Shown piece after piece: positions 42,413 through 50,361 of a stretch of 64,000 nucleotides of DNA. Origin of the DNA: an uncultured bacterium (GTDB taxonomy: Bacteria > Planctomycetota > UBA1135 > GCA-002686595). The stretch covers positions 62,001 through 126,000 of the forward strand of contig CALLKX010000003.1 in the NCBI GenBank assembly GCA_938083085.1. Direction: 5' to 3'. Below the pieces are notes generated by a model, which saw only the letters and a list, made by a program, of their open reading frames with translations, searched no databases and was not told the origin of the DNA. The first letter of the stretch is position 1. Every line of letters starts with the position of its first letter. The translations under genes and the position numbers were made by a program.

Positions 42413-43075
42413 TCATTGGGCTCGGTGAGCGGACGGGGAGGGGCCGCAGCGGGAGGGGACCCTGGCCGCCACGTCACGGAAGTGATGGAGCCGTGAACGT
42501 CGCTGGTTGGGGTCCACCAGGACCTCGATCAGGTCCACCCGGCCGAGGCTCGCTGCCAGGCCTCGATCTCCAGCGAGGTCTTGGGGCCGTTGGACCTCTC
42601 GCCCCCAGGCGCCTCCACGGGCGCCCGCGAGACGGCGGGCGGCCCGCTGTCGTCGCTCCACGGCGTCTGATCGAAAGCGGTGCCTGGGCAAGTGCTGGGG
42701 TGCCCAGCCGCCCGCCGGTTGCCGGCCGGTCTTGACCTCCACCACCACGGTGACCGCGCCGTCCATGCCGACGAGGTCCAATTCGGCCTCAGGAGCGCGC
42801 AAATTTCGAGCTCGGATCTGCCACCCGAGATCCCGCAGGGCTCGGCAGGCCAGCTCCTCGCCGATCCGGCCGAGCCGCGCCGGCCCGATCGAGGCTCCCC
42901 TCGTGGCGAAGAGCTCAAGCCAACGCGTCGGGGCCAGGCGGAGCCCGGTCGCTTCAAGCGCGACGCTGAGGCGGGCCCTCCAACCGCTCGACCGCCAGGC
43001 CGCCGGGCGAGGGGTGCAGCGGAGCGCGGTGGGGGGGCGTCCCCCCGCCGCGTTGCGGGAGTCGAGGTCGCTCAG
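42413..43075 (-). CDS. yraN: YraN family (UPF0102) putative endonuclease, no canonical start codon
   Basis: The core matches YraN: ARLGRIGEELACRALRDLGW, RARNLRAPEAELDLVGMDG, VTVVVEVKTGR, then RRQRAARRL and VDLIEVLVD. The EAELDLV and EVK residues fit the PD-(D/E)XK nuclease fold. The frame is open far upstream but has no ATG, GTG or TTG between the yajC stop and the core. The best candidate is CTG at 43075, overlapping the yajC stop as CTGA, like the ATGA/GTGA couplings elsewhere; it gives 220 residues, longer than the usual 110-130 at both ends. A sequencing frameshift or another rare start is possible. The core is certain; the start is not. Confidence 0.75.
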   Translation of the reverse strand: MSDLDSRNAAGGRPPTALRCTPRPAAWRSSGWRARLSVALEATGLRLAPTRWLELFATRGASIGPARLGRIGEELACRALRDLGWQIRARNLRAPEAELDLVGMDGAVTVVVEVKTGRQPAGGWAPQHLPRHRFRSDAVERRQRAARRLAGARGGAWGREVQRPQDLAGDRGLAASLGRVDLIEVLVDPNQRRSRLHHFRDVAARVPSRCGPSPSAHRAQ

Positions 43076-43479
43076 TCGAGGATCTCGTTGACCGCAGCGC
43101 GGCTGTAGGTGAACCGGGAGCTTCCGGCCATGAGATCGACCTCGTGGTCCCTGATGGCGACGACCTCGGCGTGGAGTCCGCTGGTCGTCACGACTTGGTC
43201 GCCCTTCTTGATGGCATCGAGCATGGCCTGGCGCTTCTTCCTGGCCTTCTTTTCGGGAGCAAAGATGAGGAACCACAGGACGAGGCCGATCGCGAGAAAC
43301 GGGAATATCCCGTCGAGCAAGGAGCCTTGCGAGGCGTCCGTGGGGCCGTCGTCGGGACCCGGCGGCGACACGACCGCGGCGGTCTCTCCGGGCGGAGCCG
43401 GGGTCTCCTGGAAGATGATGGGCGAGAAGGGGCTGTTCGGGGCTGAAGGCATGGTCATGGAGGGGGGCTCGTTGTTCAT
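43072..43479 (-). CDS. yajC: YajC, Sec translocase accessory subunit
   Basis: This 135-residue protein has a Pro-rich N-terminal extension of about 55 residues and one membrane helix (IFPFLAIGLVLWFLIFAPEK). After it comes the YajC signature: KKARKKRQAMLDAIKKGDQV, VTTSGLHAEVVAI and a C-terminal FTYSRAAVNEIL. YajC associates with SecDF and SecYEG in the inner membrane. secD/secF are not in the window. The gene reads into yraN, with which it probably shares a transcript. It is divergent from mnmA. Confidence 0.92.
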   Translation of the reverse strand: MNNEPPSMTMPSAPNSPFSPIIFQETPAPPGETAAVVSPPGPDDGPTDASQGSLLDGIFPFLAIGLVLWFLIFAPEKKARKKRQAMLDAIKKGDQVVTTSGLHAEVVAIRDHEVDLMAGSSRFTYSRAAVNEILD

Positions 43480-43686
43480 GGGGCCCAGGGCCGTGGGGGC
43501 AGTCCCGGGTCCTGGTCAGGAGGTTCAGTCGTGCCGGCCGGTTCGGGTGCCCACACGTGGGCATACGGGCTCAGGTCGAGGTTCCAGGCGGTCTGACGCA
43601 GATTGTGATCCGGTACAGCCGCGGTCGCAGAGCCCGAAAGTGGATCTCTGGGCGTGGTGGGAGAGATCCCCGGGCGCGGAGCCTAA

Positions 43687-43717
43687 TAAGATGAGGGCCG
43701 CCCCGGCAGGACGGGGC
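43687..43717 (+). promoter_or_regulatory. -10-like TAAGAT box and leader hairpin before mnmA
   Basis: TAAGAT at 43687-43692 lies 38 bases before the mnmA ATG, so this transcript would keep a leader of about 30 bases. GCCCCG (43700-43705) and CGGGGC (43712-43717) form a small hairpin inside it. Confidence 0.45.
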
Positions 43718-43730
43718 TCCACCCCTCGCC

Positions 43731-44894
43731 ATGCAAACACAGTTCAACTCCTCAGACAGGCTCGTCGTCGCCATGAGCGGCGGCGTGGACAGTTCGGCCG
43801 TGGCCTGGATGCTGCGGGAGGCCGGCCATGACCTCGTGGGCCTCTTCATGCGCAACGGGGTCGACATCAAGGAGTCCGAGGTCTCCAAGAAGTCCTGCTG
43901 CTCCCTGGGAGACGCACGGGACGCGCGCATGGTGGCGGCCCGGCTGGACGTGCCCTTCCAGGCCATGGACCTGAAGGAGGAGTTCGGCGATGTGATCGAC
44001 TACTTCGTCTCCGAGTACGGCCGCGGGCGCACGCCGAACCCCTGCGCGGTGTGCAACCGCGACCTGAAGATGGGGAAGCTCATGGACTTCGCCGACGAGC
44101 TCGGCTGCGCGGGGGTGGCGACAGGCCACTACGCCCGCGTCTCGGTGGAGGATGGTCGCGTCCGGCTGCGGCGTGGCGTCGACCGGGCGAAGGACCAGTC
44201 GTACCAGCTATTTCCTGTCGCCGAGGCGAATCTCAAGCGTACGGCGACGCCCCTCGGCGACCTCGAGAAGCCCGAGGTGCGAGAGCTCGCCAGGGCGGCC
44301 GGCCTCCGCACCTTCGCGAAGAAGGACAGCCAGGAGATCTGCTTTGTCCCCTCCAACGACTACCGGCTGCTCCTCAAGCAGCGAGGTGTGGAGCTGCACC
44401 CGGGGCGGATCGTCGACGTCTTCGGCAAGGACCACGGACCACACACGGGCACGGAGAACTTCACGATTGGCCAGCGGCGCGGCCACGGGGTCGCGGTCGG
44501 TGTCCCCATGTACGTGGTCGAGATCCATCCGGAGGAGGGACTCGTGGTCATCGGTACAGAGGCCGAGTGCAAGGCGCCGAGCATGATCGTGGAGGACCTG
44601 AACTGGCTCGGCTTCGAGGTGCCGTCGAGTGGCACGTTCCGATGTGCGGTGCAGGTCCGTTATCGCCACAGCGCAGCGCCCTCGACGGTTCACATGCAAC
44701 CGGACGGGACCTCCGCTCGGGTGGACTTTGACGAGCCGCAGATGGCGGTGGCGCCGGGGCAAGGCGCGGCGTTCTATGAGCTCGAAGCAGACGGTACCGG
44801 GGGAGATCTCTCCCTCGGAGGAGGCTGGATCCGGACGGCCCGGCGGGGTGGGCTGGAGGCGGCTGAGGAGGCCCGCACGCCCGCGACGCCGTGA
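43731..44894 (+). CDS. mnmA: tRNA-specific 2-thiouridylase MnmA
   Basis: This 387-residue enzyme transfers sulphur to the wobble uridine 34 of Lys, Glu and Gln tRNAs. It has the PP-loop SGGVDSS near residue 16, NPCAVCNRDLKMG with catalytic Cys108, GVATGHYAR, DQSYQLFPV, SQEICFVP with the second Cys (Cys204), GQRRGHGVAVG, and the C-terminal beta-barrel domain. All catalytic residues are present, and the length is slightly above the usual 360-370 because of a Thr/Ala/Glu-rich tail. The stop overlaps the GTG of the next gene (GTGA), which couples a tRNA-modification enzyme to a large membrane protein; the link may be only positional. Confidence 0.95.
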   Translation: MQTQFNSSDRLVVAMSGGVDSSAVAWMLREAGHDLVGLFMRNGVDIKESEVSKKSCCSLGDARDARMVAARLDVPFQAMDLKEEFGDVIDYFVSEYGRGRTPNPCAVCNRDLKMGKLMDFADELGCAGVATGHYARVSVEDGRVRLRRGVDRAKDQSYQLFPVAEANLKRTATPLGDLEKPEVRELARAAGLRTFAKKDSQEICFVPSNDYRLLLKQRGVELHPGRIVDVFGKDHGPHTGTENFTIGQRRGHGVAVGVPMYVVEIHPEEGLVVIGTEAECKAPSMIVEDLNWLGFEVPSSGTFRCAVQVRYRHSAAPSTVHMQPDGTSARVDFDEPQMAVAPGQGAAFYELEADGTGGDLSLGGGWIRTARRGGLEAAEEARTPATP

Positions 44895-47818
44895 CGGCCC
44901 GCGACGCTCTCGCGGCTCGATCGGGGGACCCCTCCGCGCCCGCGTCGAGGCGACCGGGAGTGGATCTACTAGCGCTCGGCGTGGCCCTGGCCGTGCTCGC
45001 CGCGCTCTCCTCGCTCCTCGGGAGCTCCGGCCAGCCCGCCGCGGACCCAGGTGACGCGGCGGTCCGCGCGCTCCTCCTCGATCGCTCCGCGAGCGCGACG
45101 AGGGGTCGGCCGGGCTGGCGGCGCTGGGCGGTCCAGCGGCTGGCCGAGGAGGCTCGTGGGGCTGCAGAGAGCGGCGAAGACATCGTCCTGGTGGCCTTTG
45201 ACCGGGGCGTCGAGCGCCGCTTCGGACCTGCAGGGGCGGACGAGTTCATGGCCGGGCTGCGAGGCGGCGACGCGGCGGGTTGGTTGAGGTCCTCGACCGC
45301 CGGTGATCTAGGGACCGACCTGGTGGGGGCGGCCGAGGTCGCGCTCGAGGCCATCACCGACGGTGAGCGGCCCCCCGGCGAGGTGGTGATCCTCGGGGAC
45401 GGTCGAGCCGCAACAGGCGAGATCCCTGCGGCGCTGCTGGATCCGATGGTCCGGGGCATCCGGCTCGTCGAGCCCCCTGCATCCTTGCTGCCTGACGTCG
45501 GGGTCAGGGCCCTGCATGTGCCGGACCCCGCCGAGCCCGGTGCGCGGATCCCGGTGCGCCTGGACCTCTTCCTGGACGGCGCGCTGCCGGCCGGAGGCGA
45601 GGGGCCCGCCGTGATCGTCGAGTGGGAGCTCGGCTTCAGGAGCTCCACGCAGATGGAGGTCTCCCGCACGATCCGAGGACGCGAGGAGGCCGGGGTGCCG
45701 GTCACCGCTCGGGCCGGCGGCGGCCTGCGCTCGTTCTCGGTGACGTTGGAGCTGCCGCCTCTCTCCACCGGGGTCGGAGAGCTCGGGGTCGTCGTGAGGC
45801 TCTCCTCGTTGCCCGCAGAGGTCCCCGACGGCTTCCCCGAGAACGACCGAGCGACCGGGCTCCTGAGAGTGGGGGACCCGGTCCGGGTGCTCGTCGTCTA
45901 TCCGGGAGCTGCCGGGCCAGGGGGCGGTGCTGATGGCCTCGGACCACGGCGAGGAGCGCTCGAGGGGAAGGCTTTCGACGGCATCGACTTCGACTTCATC
46001 AGGTCCCGTGACCTGCGCCCGCGGCTGCTCGGTGACAACCCGCCCGACGTGGTCGTGACCCTCGACGTCCCCCTCGATGGCCTGCCCGGCGGCGCCCTCT
46101 CTCGCTTCGTCCTGGAGGGGGGCGGATGGCTGCGCTGCGCAGGCTGGACCGCCCTGCGCGAGGATGGGCTCGAGCTCCAGCCGCTCCTCGCCCTCGTCCC
46201 CGACCGCGAACCCCGCCAGCCCATGGATGTCGTCTTCCTGGTGGACGGGTCGGGCAGCATGGGGGGGGCGCGATGGGAACGGGTGCGGGACGCGCTCGGT
46301 GCCGTGGTACCGACCACCGCGGCCCGCGATCGGATGGAACTCCGCTTCTTCACCCAGGTCGTGACCCAGCCAAAGCTGGTCTTCGAGGCCTCCGCAGACC
46401 GCGGTCCGGAGAGGGCCAAGGAGCGACGGGAGGCCGTCGAGGGGCTGGTCCGCGCGCGGGTCCCGGGGGGAGCGACCGATATCCTCTACTCCCTCGACGG
46501 GCTGGCCGAGGCACGGGAGCAAAGCCCGTCCCCGGCGCCCGAGGGGCTCATCGGGCCCGCGGCCCAGGGGATGGTGGTCCTCATCACCGACGGCCTGACC
46601 GACTCGGTCTGGAGCCTGCGGCGACAGGTCCGTGCCCGGGTCACAGCGGCCGGTGATCGCCTGGTGATCGTCCTGGTCGGAGAGGACCCTGAGGGCGTGG
46701 AGTTTCTTGCCGGCCTGCTCTTGGAGGGCGAAGCCTTGCTCGAGGCGGGCGAGTTGGAGGGGCTCGAGGACCTCCTGCACCAGGAGCTTCAGGACGTTCG
46801 ACTGGTGGAGGGTGCCGCGGTGGTGGCGGTGGAAGGGTCCTCCGGGGGATCTTGGATGGCGGGGCTGGGGGATGCCGTGCTCGACGCCGCCGCCCTCGAC
46901 CGCCCGCTCGTCCTCGACCGGGTGCTCCGGTCCCGGCCGGCGGAGGGGGCCGTGGCCCTCCTCGACGTGGACGTCTCGCCGGCGGCTCAGTTGGCGGGTG
47001 GAGCACAGGAGCGGGGAACGCTGATCGCGCTCGCCGAGCGCGGCCAGGGGACCGTCGCGGGGCTCGCCGTACCGGCACTGGGGTTCGGCGAGGAGGCCTG
47101 GAGCCCGGCGCTGCGCTCGCGCATCGCCTGGCTCGCTCCTGTATTGCGCACCATGGCGCGCCGCGCGGCGGAGGCCGCCAGCCGGGTCGTCGCGGGGGAG
47201 GATGGCCCAGGCGTTCGCCCGCGGGGGCGCCTTACCGCCGGGGGGGAGGTCGTCATACGTGGGCTCCCAAGGGGGCTCCCGGCGAGCTTCTCCGCGCCGG
47301 TCACAGGGGCTCCGAAGGTGGACCTCTTCGGTGAGCTGGGTGCCCGCAAGCGGTTCGGCAGCGTTGCCCTCACCGCCCCGGAGGTGGAGTTCGATCCAGA
47401 CCGGGTCCGCCGCGGCCGCCGGCCTCCCGTGCTCGACGGGGTCCCGCGCGGGACCCCGCTGTTGATCGAGCTCCCGCCTCCGGCGCGGCCGGTTGCTGTC
47501 CGGGCAGACGGTCCGGCCGAGGCCTTCCCGTCGCCGGGCGGATCCGTGCCCTCCGTGCTCCGCGGCTTCGGCGGGGGCGTAGGCGCACCTCGCCTCCCAG
47601 AACCGGTCGCAGCGACGGACCGCGGCTGGCCCCATCCTCTGACGCCCTGGCTCCTCTGGGCAGCCATCGGGAGCCTGTTTCTTGGCGCCCTCGGGGGGCG
47701 CCCGGGCGTCGCTGCGCTCATGGGGGGAAGGAACCAGCATTCTCCTGTCGGACAGGGCTCAAGGACTGACCCCGAGCAGCCGAATGGCCCCCTGGGGCCT
47801 CGCGATGAGGCCACCTAG
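44891..47818 (+). CDS. Large membrane protein with VWA and glutamine-amidotransferase-like regions
   Basis: This 975-residue protein has an N-terminal membrane helix (about 25-45). An N-terminal VWA-like unit follows (LLLDRSASATRG, with a DxSxS MIDAS-like motif; TDLVGAAEVALEAI; VVILGDGRAATGEI), then a beta-sandwich (about 200-325) and a class-I amidotransferase-like segment (about 330-430; FDFIRSRDLRPRLL, LSRFVLEGGGWLRC). A canonical VWA domain starts near 450 (VVFLVDGSGSMGGARWERV), with ATDILYSL and ITDGLTDS completing the metal site. A C-terminal helix (WLLWAAIGSLFLGALGG) closes the protein. Planctomycete proteins of the BatA-like/DUF1355-like kind share this plan. GTG start overlaps the mnmA stop. 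Role unknown, possibly envelope integrity. Confidence 0.82.
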   Translation: MTARDALAARSGDPSAPASRRPGVDLLALGVALAVLAALSSLLGSSGQPAADPGDAAVRALLLDRSASATRGRPGWRRWAVQRLAEEARGAAESGEDIVLVAFDRGVERRFGPAGADEFMAGLRGGDAAGWLRSSTAGDLGTDLVGAAEVALEAITDGERPPGEVVILGDGRAATGEIPAALLDPMVRGIRLVEPPASLLPDVGVRALHVPDPAEPGARIPVRLDLFLDGALPAGGEGPAVIVEWELGFRSSTQMEVSRTIRGREEAGVPVTARAGGGLRSFSVTLELPPLSTGVGELGVVVRLSSLPAEVPDGFPENDRATGLLRVGDPVRVLVVYPGAAGPGGGADGLGPRRGALEGKAFDGIDFDFIRSRDLRPRLLGDNPPDVVVTLDVPLDGLPGGALSRFVLEGGGWLRCAGWTALREDGLELQPLLALVPDREPRQPMDVVFLVDGSGSMGGARWERVRDALGAVVPTTAARDRMELRFFTQVVTQPKLVFEASADRGPERAKERREAVEGLVRARVPGGATDILYSLDGLAEAREQSPSPAPEGLIGPAAQGMVVLITDGLTDSVWSLRRQVRARVTAAGDRLVIVLVGEDPEGVEFLAGLLLEGEALLEAGELEGLEDLLHQELQDVRLVEGAAVVAVEGSSGGSWMAGLGDAVLDAAALDRPLVLDRVLRSRPAEGAVALLDVDVSPAAQLAGGAQERGTLIALAERGQGTVAGLAVPALGFGEEAWSPALRSRIAWLAPVLRTMARRAAEAASRVVAGEDGPGVRPRGRLTAGGEVVIRGLPRGLPASFSAPVTGAPKVDLFGELGARKRFGSVALTAPEVEFDPDRVRRGRRPPVLDGVPRGTPLLIELPPPARPVAVRADGPAEAFPSPGGSVPSVLRGFGGGVGAPRLPEPVAATDRGWPHPLTPWLLWAAIGSLFLGALGGRPGVAALMGGRNQHSPVGQGSRTDPEQPNGPLGPRDEAT

Positions 47819-47854
47819 CCGACTGCCTACCGAGACTCCAACGCGCAAGCCACC

Positions 47855-48466
47855 ATGCCGCTCACCACGACTCGCCGACTCCTCTCTGCTTCTCTGCTGG
47901 CCCTCGGCGCCCTCGCCTCCTGCGCGACCAACGCGAGTCTCTCGAACTCCGAGTGGCTTGAGGCCTCGTCGGTGCTGCAGCGCAAGATCGATCAGAAGGG
48001 GGCCGAGGTCACCATCTGTCCGGATCAGTTCACCTGGATCGGCCTCTCGGATTGGTTCCAGTCGGTGGGTGAGCCCACCTACTCGAAGCTCCTGGAGATG
48101 GTCGAGTACGGCAACACCCGCCAGCGCAGCTTCGCCCTGTGTGTGATTGCTGCGTTGCAGGACCGCCGGCTCCTCGAGCCGATGCGCGAGGCCATACCCA
48201 CCGAGGCGCTCGGCTCCGAGGGCATCCGCCGCGAGTACGCCCGCGCCCTCGCGAAAATGGGGGACTTCTCGGAGCTCCCCGTCCTCATCGAGGCCCTCCG
48301 CGACAGCAGCTCGGAGCAGTTCGGCCGAGCAGCGCGCGCCCTGGAGACGGTGACCAACTCGGACATTTCGGTCAGCGCGAGCACCTCGTATGAGGACCGC
48401 GAGAAGATCGTCGAGGACTGGCTCGGGTGGTGGGAGGACCAGCAGCGCGACGCGCTGCTGCGCTAA
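47855..48466 (+). CDS. HEAT-repeat lipoprotein
   Basis: This 203-residue protein has a lipoprotein signal peptide (basic MPLTTTRR, hydrophobic stretch, lipobox LASC with Cys near residue 23). The mature part is helical with two or three HEAT-like repeats (SFALCVIAALQDRRLLEPMR; REYARALAKMGDFSELPVLI; FGRAARALETVTNSDI) and ends in WLGWWEDQQRD, a tail common in planctomycete HEAT proteins. The same WRSWW-type ending occurs in the protein at 49033-50238. It is 36 bases after the VWA gene and may be cotranscribed with it. Confidence 0.8.
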   Translation: MPLTTTRRLLSASLLALGALASCATNASLSNSEWLEASSVLQRKIDQKGAEVTICPDQFTWIGLSDWFQSVGEPTYSKLLEMVEYGNTRQRSFALCVIAALQDRRLLEPMREAIPTEALGSEGIRREYARALAKMGDFSELPVLIEALRDSSSEQFGRAARALETVTNSDISVSASTSYEDREKIVEDWLGWWEDQQRDALLR

Positions 48467-48477
48467 GGGACCTCGCG

Positions 48478-48873
48478 TCAGCCGAGCTCTTCGAGGAGCT
48501 CCACGAAGCCGGGATGATCGCGCAGGACCGAGAGGTCCTCATCCTCGGCCATGAACTTGAGGTCGTCGTAGCCAAGCACCACGGCCGTGCGCAGGGAGTC
48601 CACCGCGGCGGAGGGGCGCCCGCACAGGGCCTGGCTGCAGGCCAGGTTGTAGCGGGCGGTCGGGTCCTCCGGGGCGATGGCGACGATCCGGAGGTCGACC
48701 TCGAGGCCGTCGTCGTAGCGACCGAGCTTGGTGTACACGTGCCCCAGCTCCGACAGCGCGTCGATGTTCTCCGGGCGGCGGCGTACCTCCTCGGAATAGA
48801 TCGAGGCGAGGAACTCGGACCCGATCCGGTCCAGCTTCGTCGCGCAGGTTGTCGTGAGGTCCAAGCCGTCCAT
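48478..48873 (-). CDS. Small TPR-repeat protein
   Basis: This 131-residue protein has TPR-like units at about 35-100 (IDALSELGHVYTKLGRYDDG, TARYNLACSQALCGRPSAAV) and a C-terminal motif common after such repeats (DDLKFMAEDEDLSVLRDHPG FVELLEEL, quoted in part). It has no signal peptide, so a cytoplasmic scaffold role is likely. The ATG at 48873 is chosen because of the TAGACT box 7 bases upstream; the same frame stays open for kilobases beyond, but that part is the shadow of genes on the other strand. It is convergent with the HEAT lipoprotein (11 bases between stops). Confidence 0.85.
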   Translation of the reverse strand: MDGLDLTTTCATKLDRIGSEFLASIYSEEVRRRPENIDALSELGHVYTKLGRYDDGLEVDLRIVAIAPEDPTARYNLACSQALCGRPSAAVDSLRTAVVLGYDDLKFMAEDEDLSVLRDHPGFVELLEELG

Positions 48874-48880
48874 CGGAAAC

Positions 48881-48886
48881 AGTCTA
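48881..48886 (-). promoter_or_regulatory. -10-like TAGACT box before the TPR gene
   Basis: TAGACT on the minus strand lies 7 bases before the ATG at 48873, predicting a leaderless or nearly leaderless mRNA. Confidence 0.5.
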
Positions 48887-49032
48887 TCGCGGGGTGCAAG
48901 TGGAGGCGCGGTGGTGGGCCGCTTGGCGGTCCAAGCTGCGGAGCAAGGCGATCCAGGCGTGACCGGCTGGGCCCGCGCGGGTACAAGGACAGGGCCCCCT
49001 CCCCTGCCCGTTTCTTCGCCCCAGAGAACCCC

Positions 49033-50238
49033 ATGGACATTCGATTCTGCGATCTGTGCCAAGAGTCCGTCCCTGAAGCCGACTTCAGGAGCGGCCGGGC
49101 CAGCGCCGTCAAGGGGCGGGTGATCTGCTCTCAGTGCGAGAGGGCCATGGGCGGTGGCGCCGAGAAGGGAGCTGGGGACGGGAGCGATACGCTCCCCCGA
49201 CCGGCAGGGGACGACGTGGCGGACTCCATGCGACCGGCTCCCCGACGGGCGATCCCGCTTCAATCCTCGCCGGCCGCGGCCGCTGGAGGCACCGTGGCTG
49301 CCCGCGGGAGCTTTCTGCTCGCCGTCGGAGCCACGGCGGCCATCGGGTTTGGCGTGCCCATCCTGCTCGACCGCATCGAGTCCCTGGAGGCGAGGGTTGA
49401 TGCCTCTGCCCGGGAGCTGGAGGCCACCGGTCAGCGAATGCGGAGCGAGCGAGCCGCCGCCGTTGCGCCGCTGCAGGCGGACCTCTCTGGGCTCGATGCC
49501 CGGGTGGAGGGCCGGTTCGGACAAGTGCTCGCTGAGGTCGAGGCGAGCCTCGGCAAGCTCCAGGAGGCGATGGAGGCCACCGAGTCGCGCTCCCTGGATC
49601 GCGGCGATCGACTGCAGGCCTCGATCGACGCTTCGAGTGCGACGCTGGGCGAGCTCCGCGAGGGGCTCACGCGCGCCACGAAGCGGCAGAAGGAACTGGA
49701 CGACCTGAAGCGGGTCGCAGAGTTCCACGGAGACATGCTCGTGGAGCTCCAGGAGCGGCTGCGGTCGGCCACGGTCGTGGCCGACGCGGGCGGGACGCCC
49801 GTGGCCGGTTCGGCGCCGCCCTCGGGCCTCGTCGGCAGCAACGGCGGCCCCATCGCCGCATGGTCCCAGCACCTCGAAGACCTTGAGAGCTCGGATCCGG
49901 GCCTGCGCCTTGACGCCGTGTTCGCCCTCGGTCAAACGCAGGACGGCGCGGTCGCCCCCCATGTGATCCCCATGCTCACCGATGAGGATGTGTTCGTCCG
50001 CATGGTGTCGGCGCAGGTCCTCGGAGCGCTGCGGGCGAAGCCCGCGGTCCCAGGCCTGATCGAGGCCCTCGAGGACGAGCGCTCGGCGGTTCGCGAGGCG
50101 GCCGTCGTCTCTCTTCGGAGCATCTCCGGGCAGCAGTTCGGCTTCGACCCTGCCGGCAAGGCTCCGGATAGAGGCCGGGCGGTGGTGGAGTGGCGCTCGT
50201 GGTGGAAGCGCTCCGGCGATGAATTCATGGGGTCCTGA
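49033..50238 (+). CDS. Zinc-ribbon, membrane helix, coiled-coil and HEAT-repeat protein
   Basis: This 401-residue protein begins with a zinc-ribbon-like unit (FCDLCQESVPEADF, then VICSQCERAMGG), two CxxC pairs about 28 residues apart. A linker and one membrane helix (FLLAVGATAAIGFGVPILL, about 95-113) follow, then a coiled coil of about 130 residues (LEARVDASARELEATGQRMR and later heptads) and two or three HEAT repeats (LRLDAVFALGQTQDGAVAPH; FVRMVSAQVLGALRAKPAVP). It ends VEWRSWWKRSGDEF. Topology puts the zinc unit in the cytoplasm and the coiled coil and HEAT part outside. It may link cytoplasmic and envelope structures. Family unknown to me. Confidence 0.78.
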   Translation: MDIRFCDLCQESVPEADFRSGRASAVKGRVICSQCERAMGGGAEKGAGDGSDTLPRPAGDDVADSMRPAPRRAIPLQSSPAAAAGGTVAARGSFLLAVGATAAIGFGVPILLDRIESLEARVDASARELEATGQRMRSERAAAVAPLQADLSGLDARVEGRFGQVLAEVEASLGKLQEAMEATESRSLDRGDRLQASIDASSATLGELREGLTRATKRQKELDDLKRVAEFHGDMLVELQERLRSATVVADAGGTPVAGSAPPSGLVGSNGGPIAAWSQHLEDLESSDPGLRLDAVFALGQTQDGAVAPHVIPMLTDEDVFVRMVSAQVLGALRAKPAVPGLIEALEDERSAVREAAVVSLRSISGQQFGFDPAGKAPDRGRAVVEWRSWWKRSGDEFMGS

Positions 50239-50361
50239 TCGCCCGCGGGAGACATCGCCAATGCCCCGCTCGTGCGCGCCCTCAGGTCGCGGAGTGGTTA
50301 TCCTGTGCGGCCCGGCCTCGTGACGGCCGGCTCTCCAAGCAGCCAACCACACTCCACCCCC

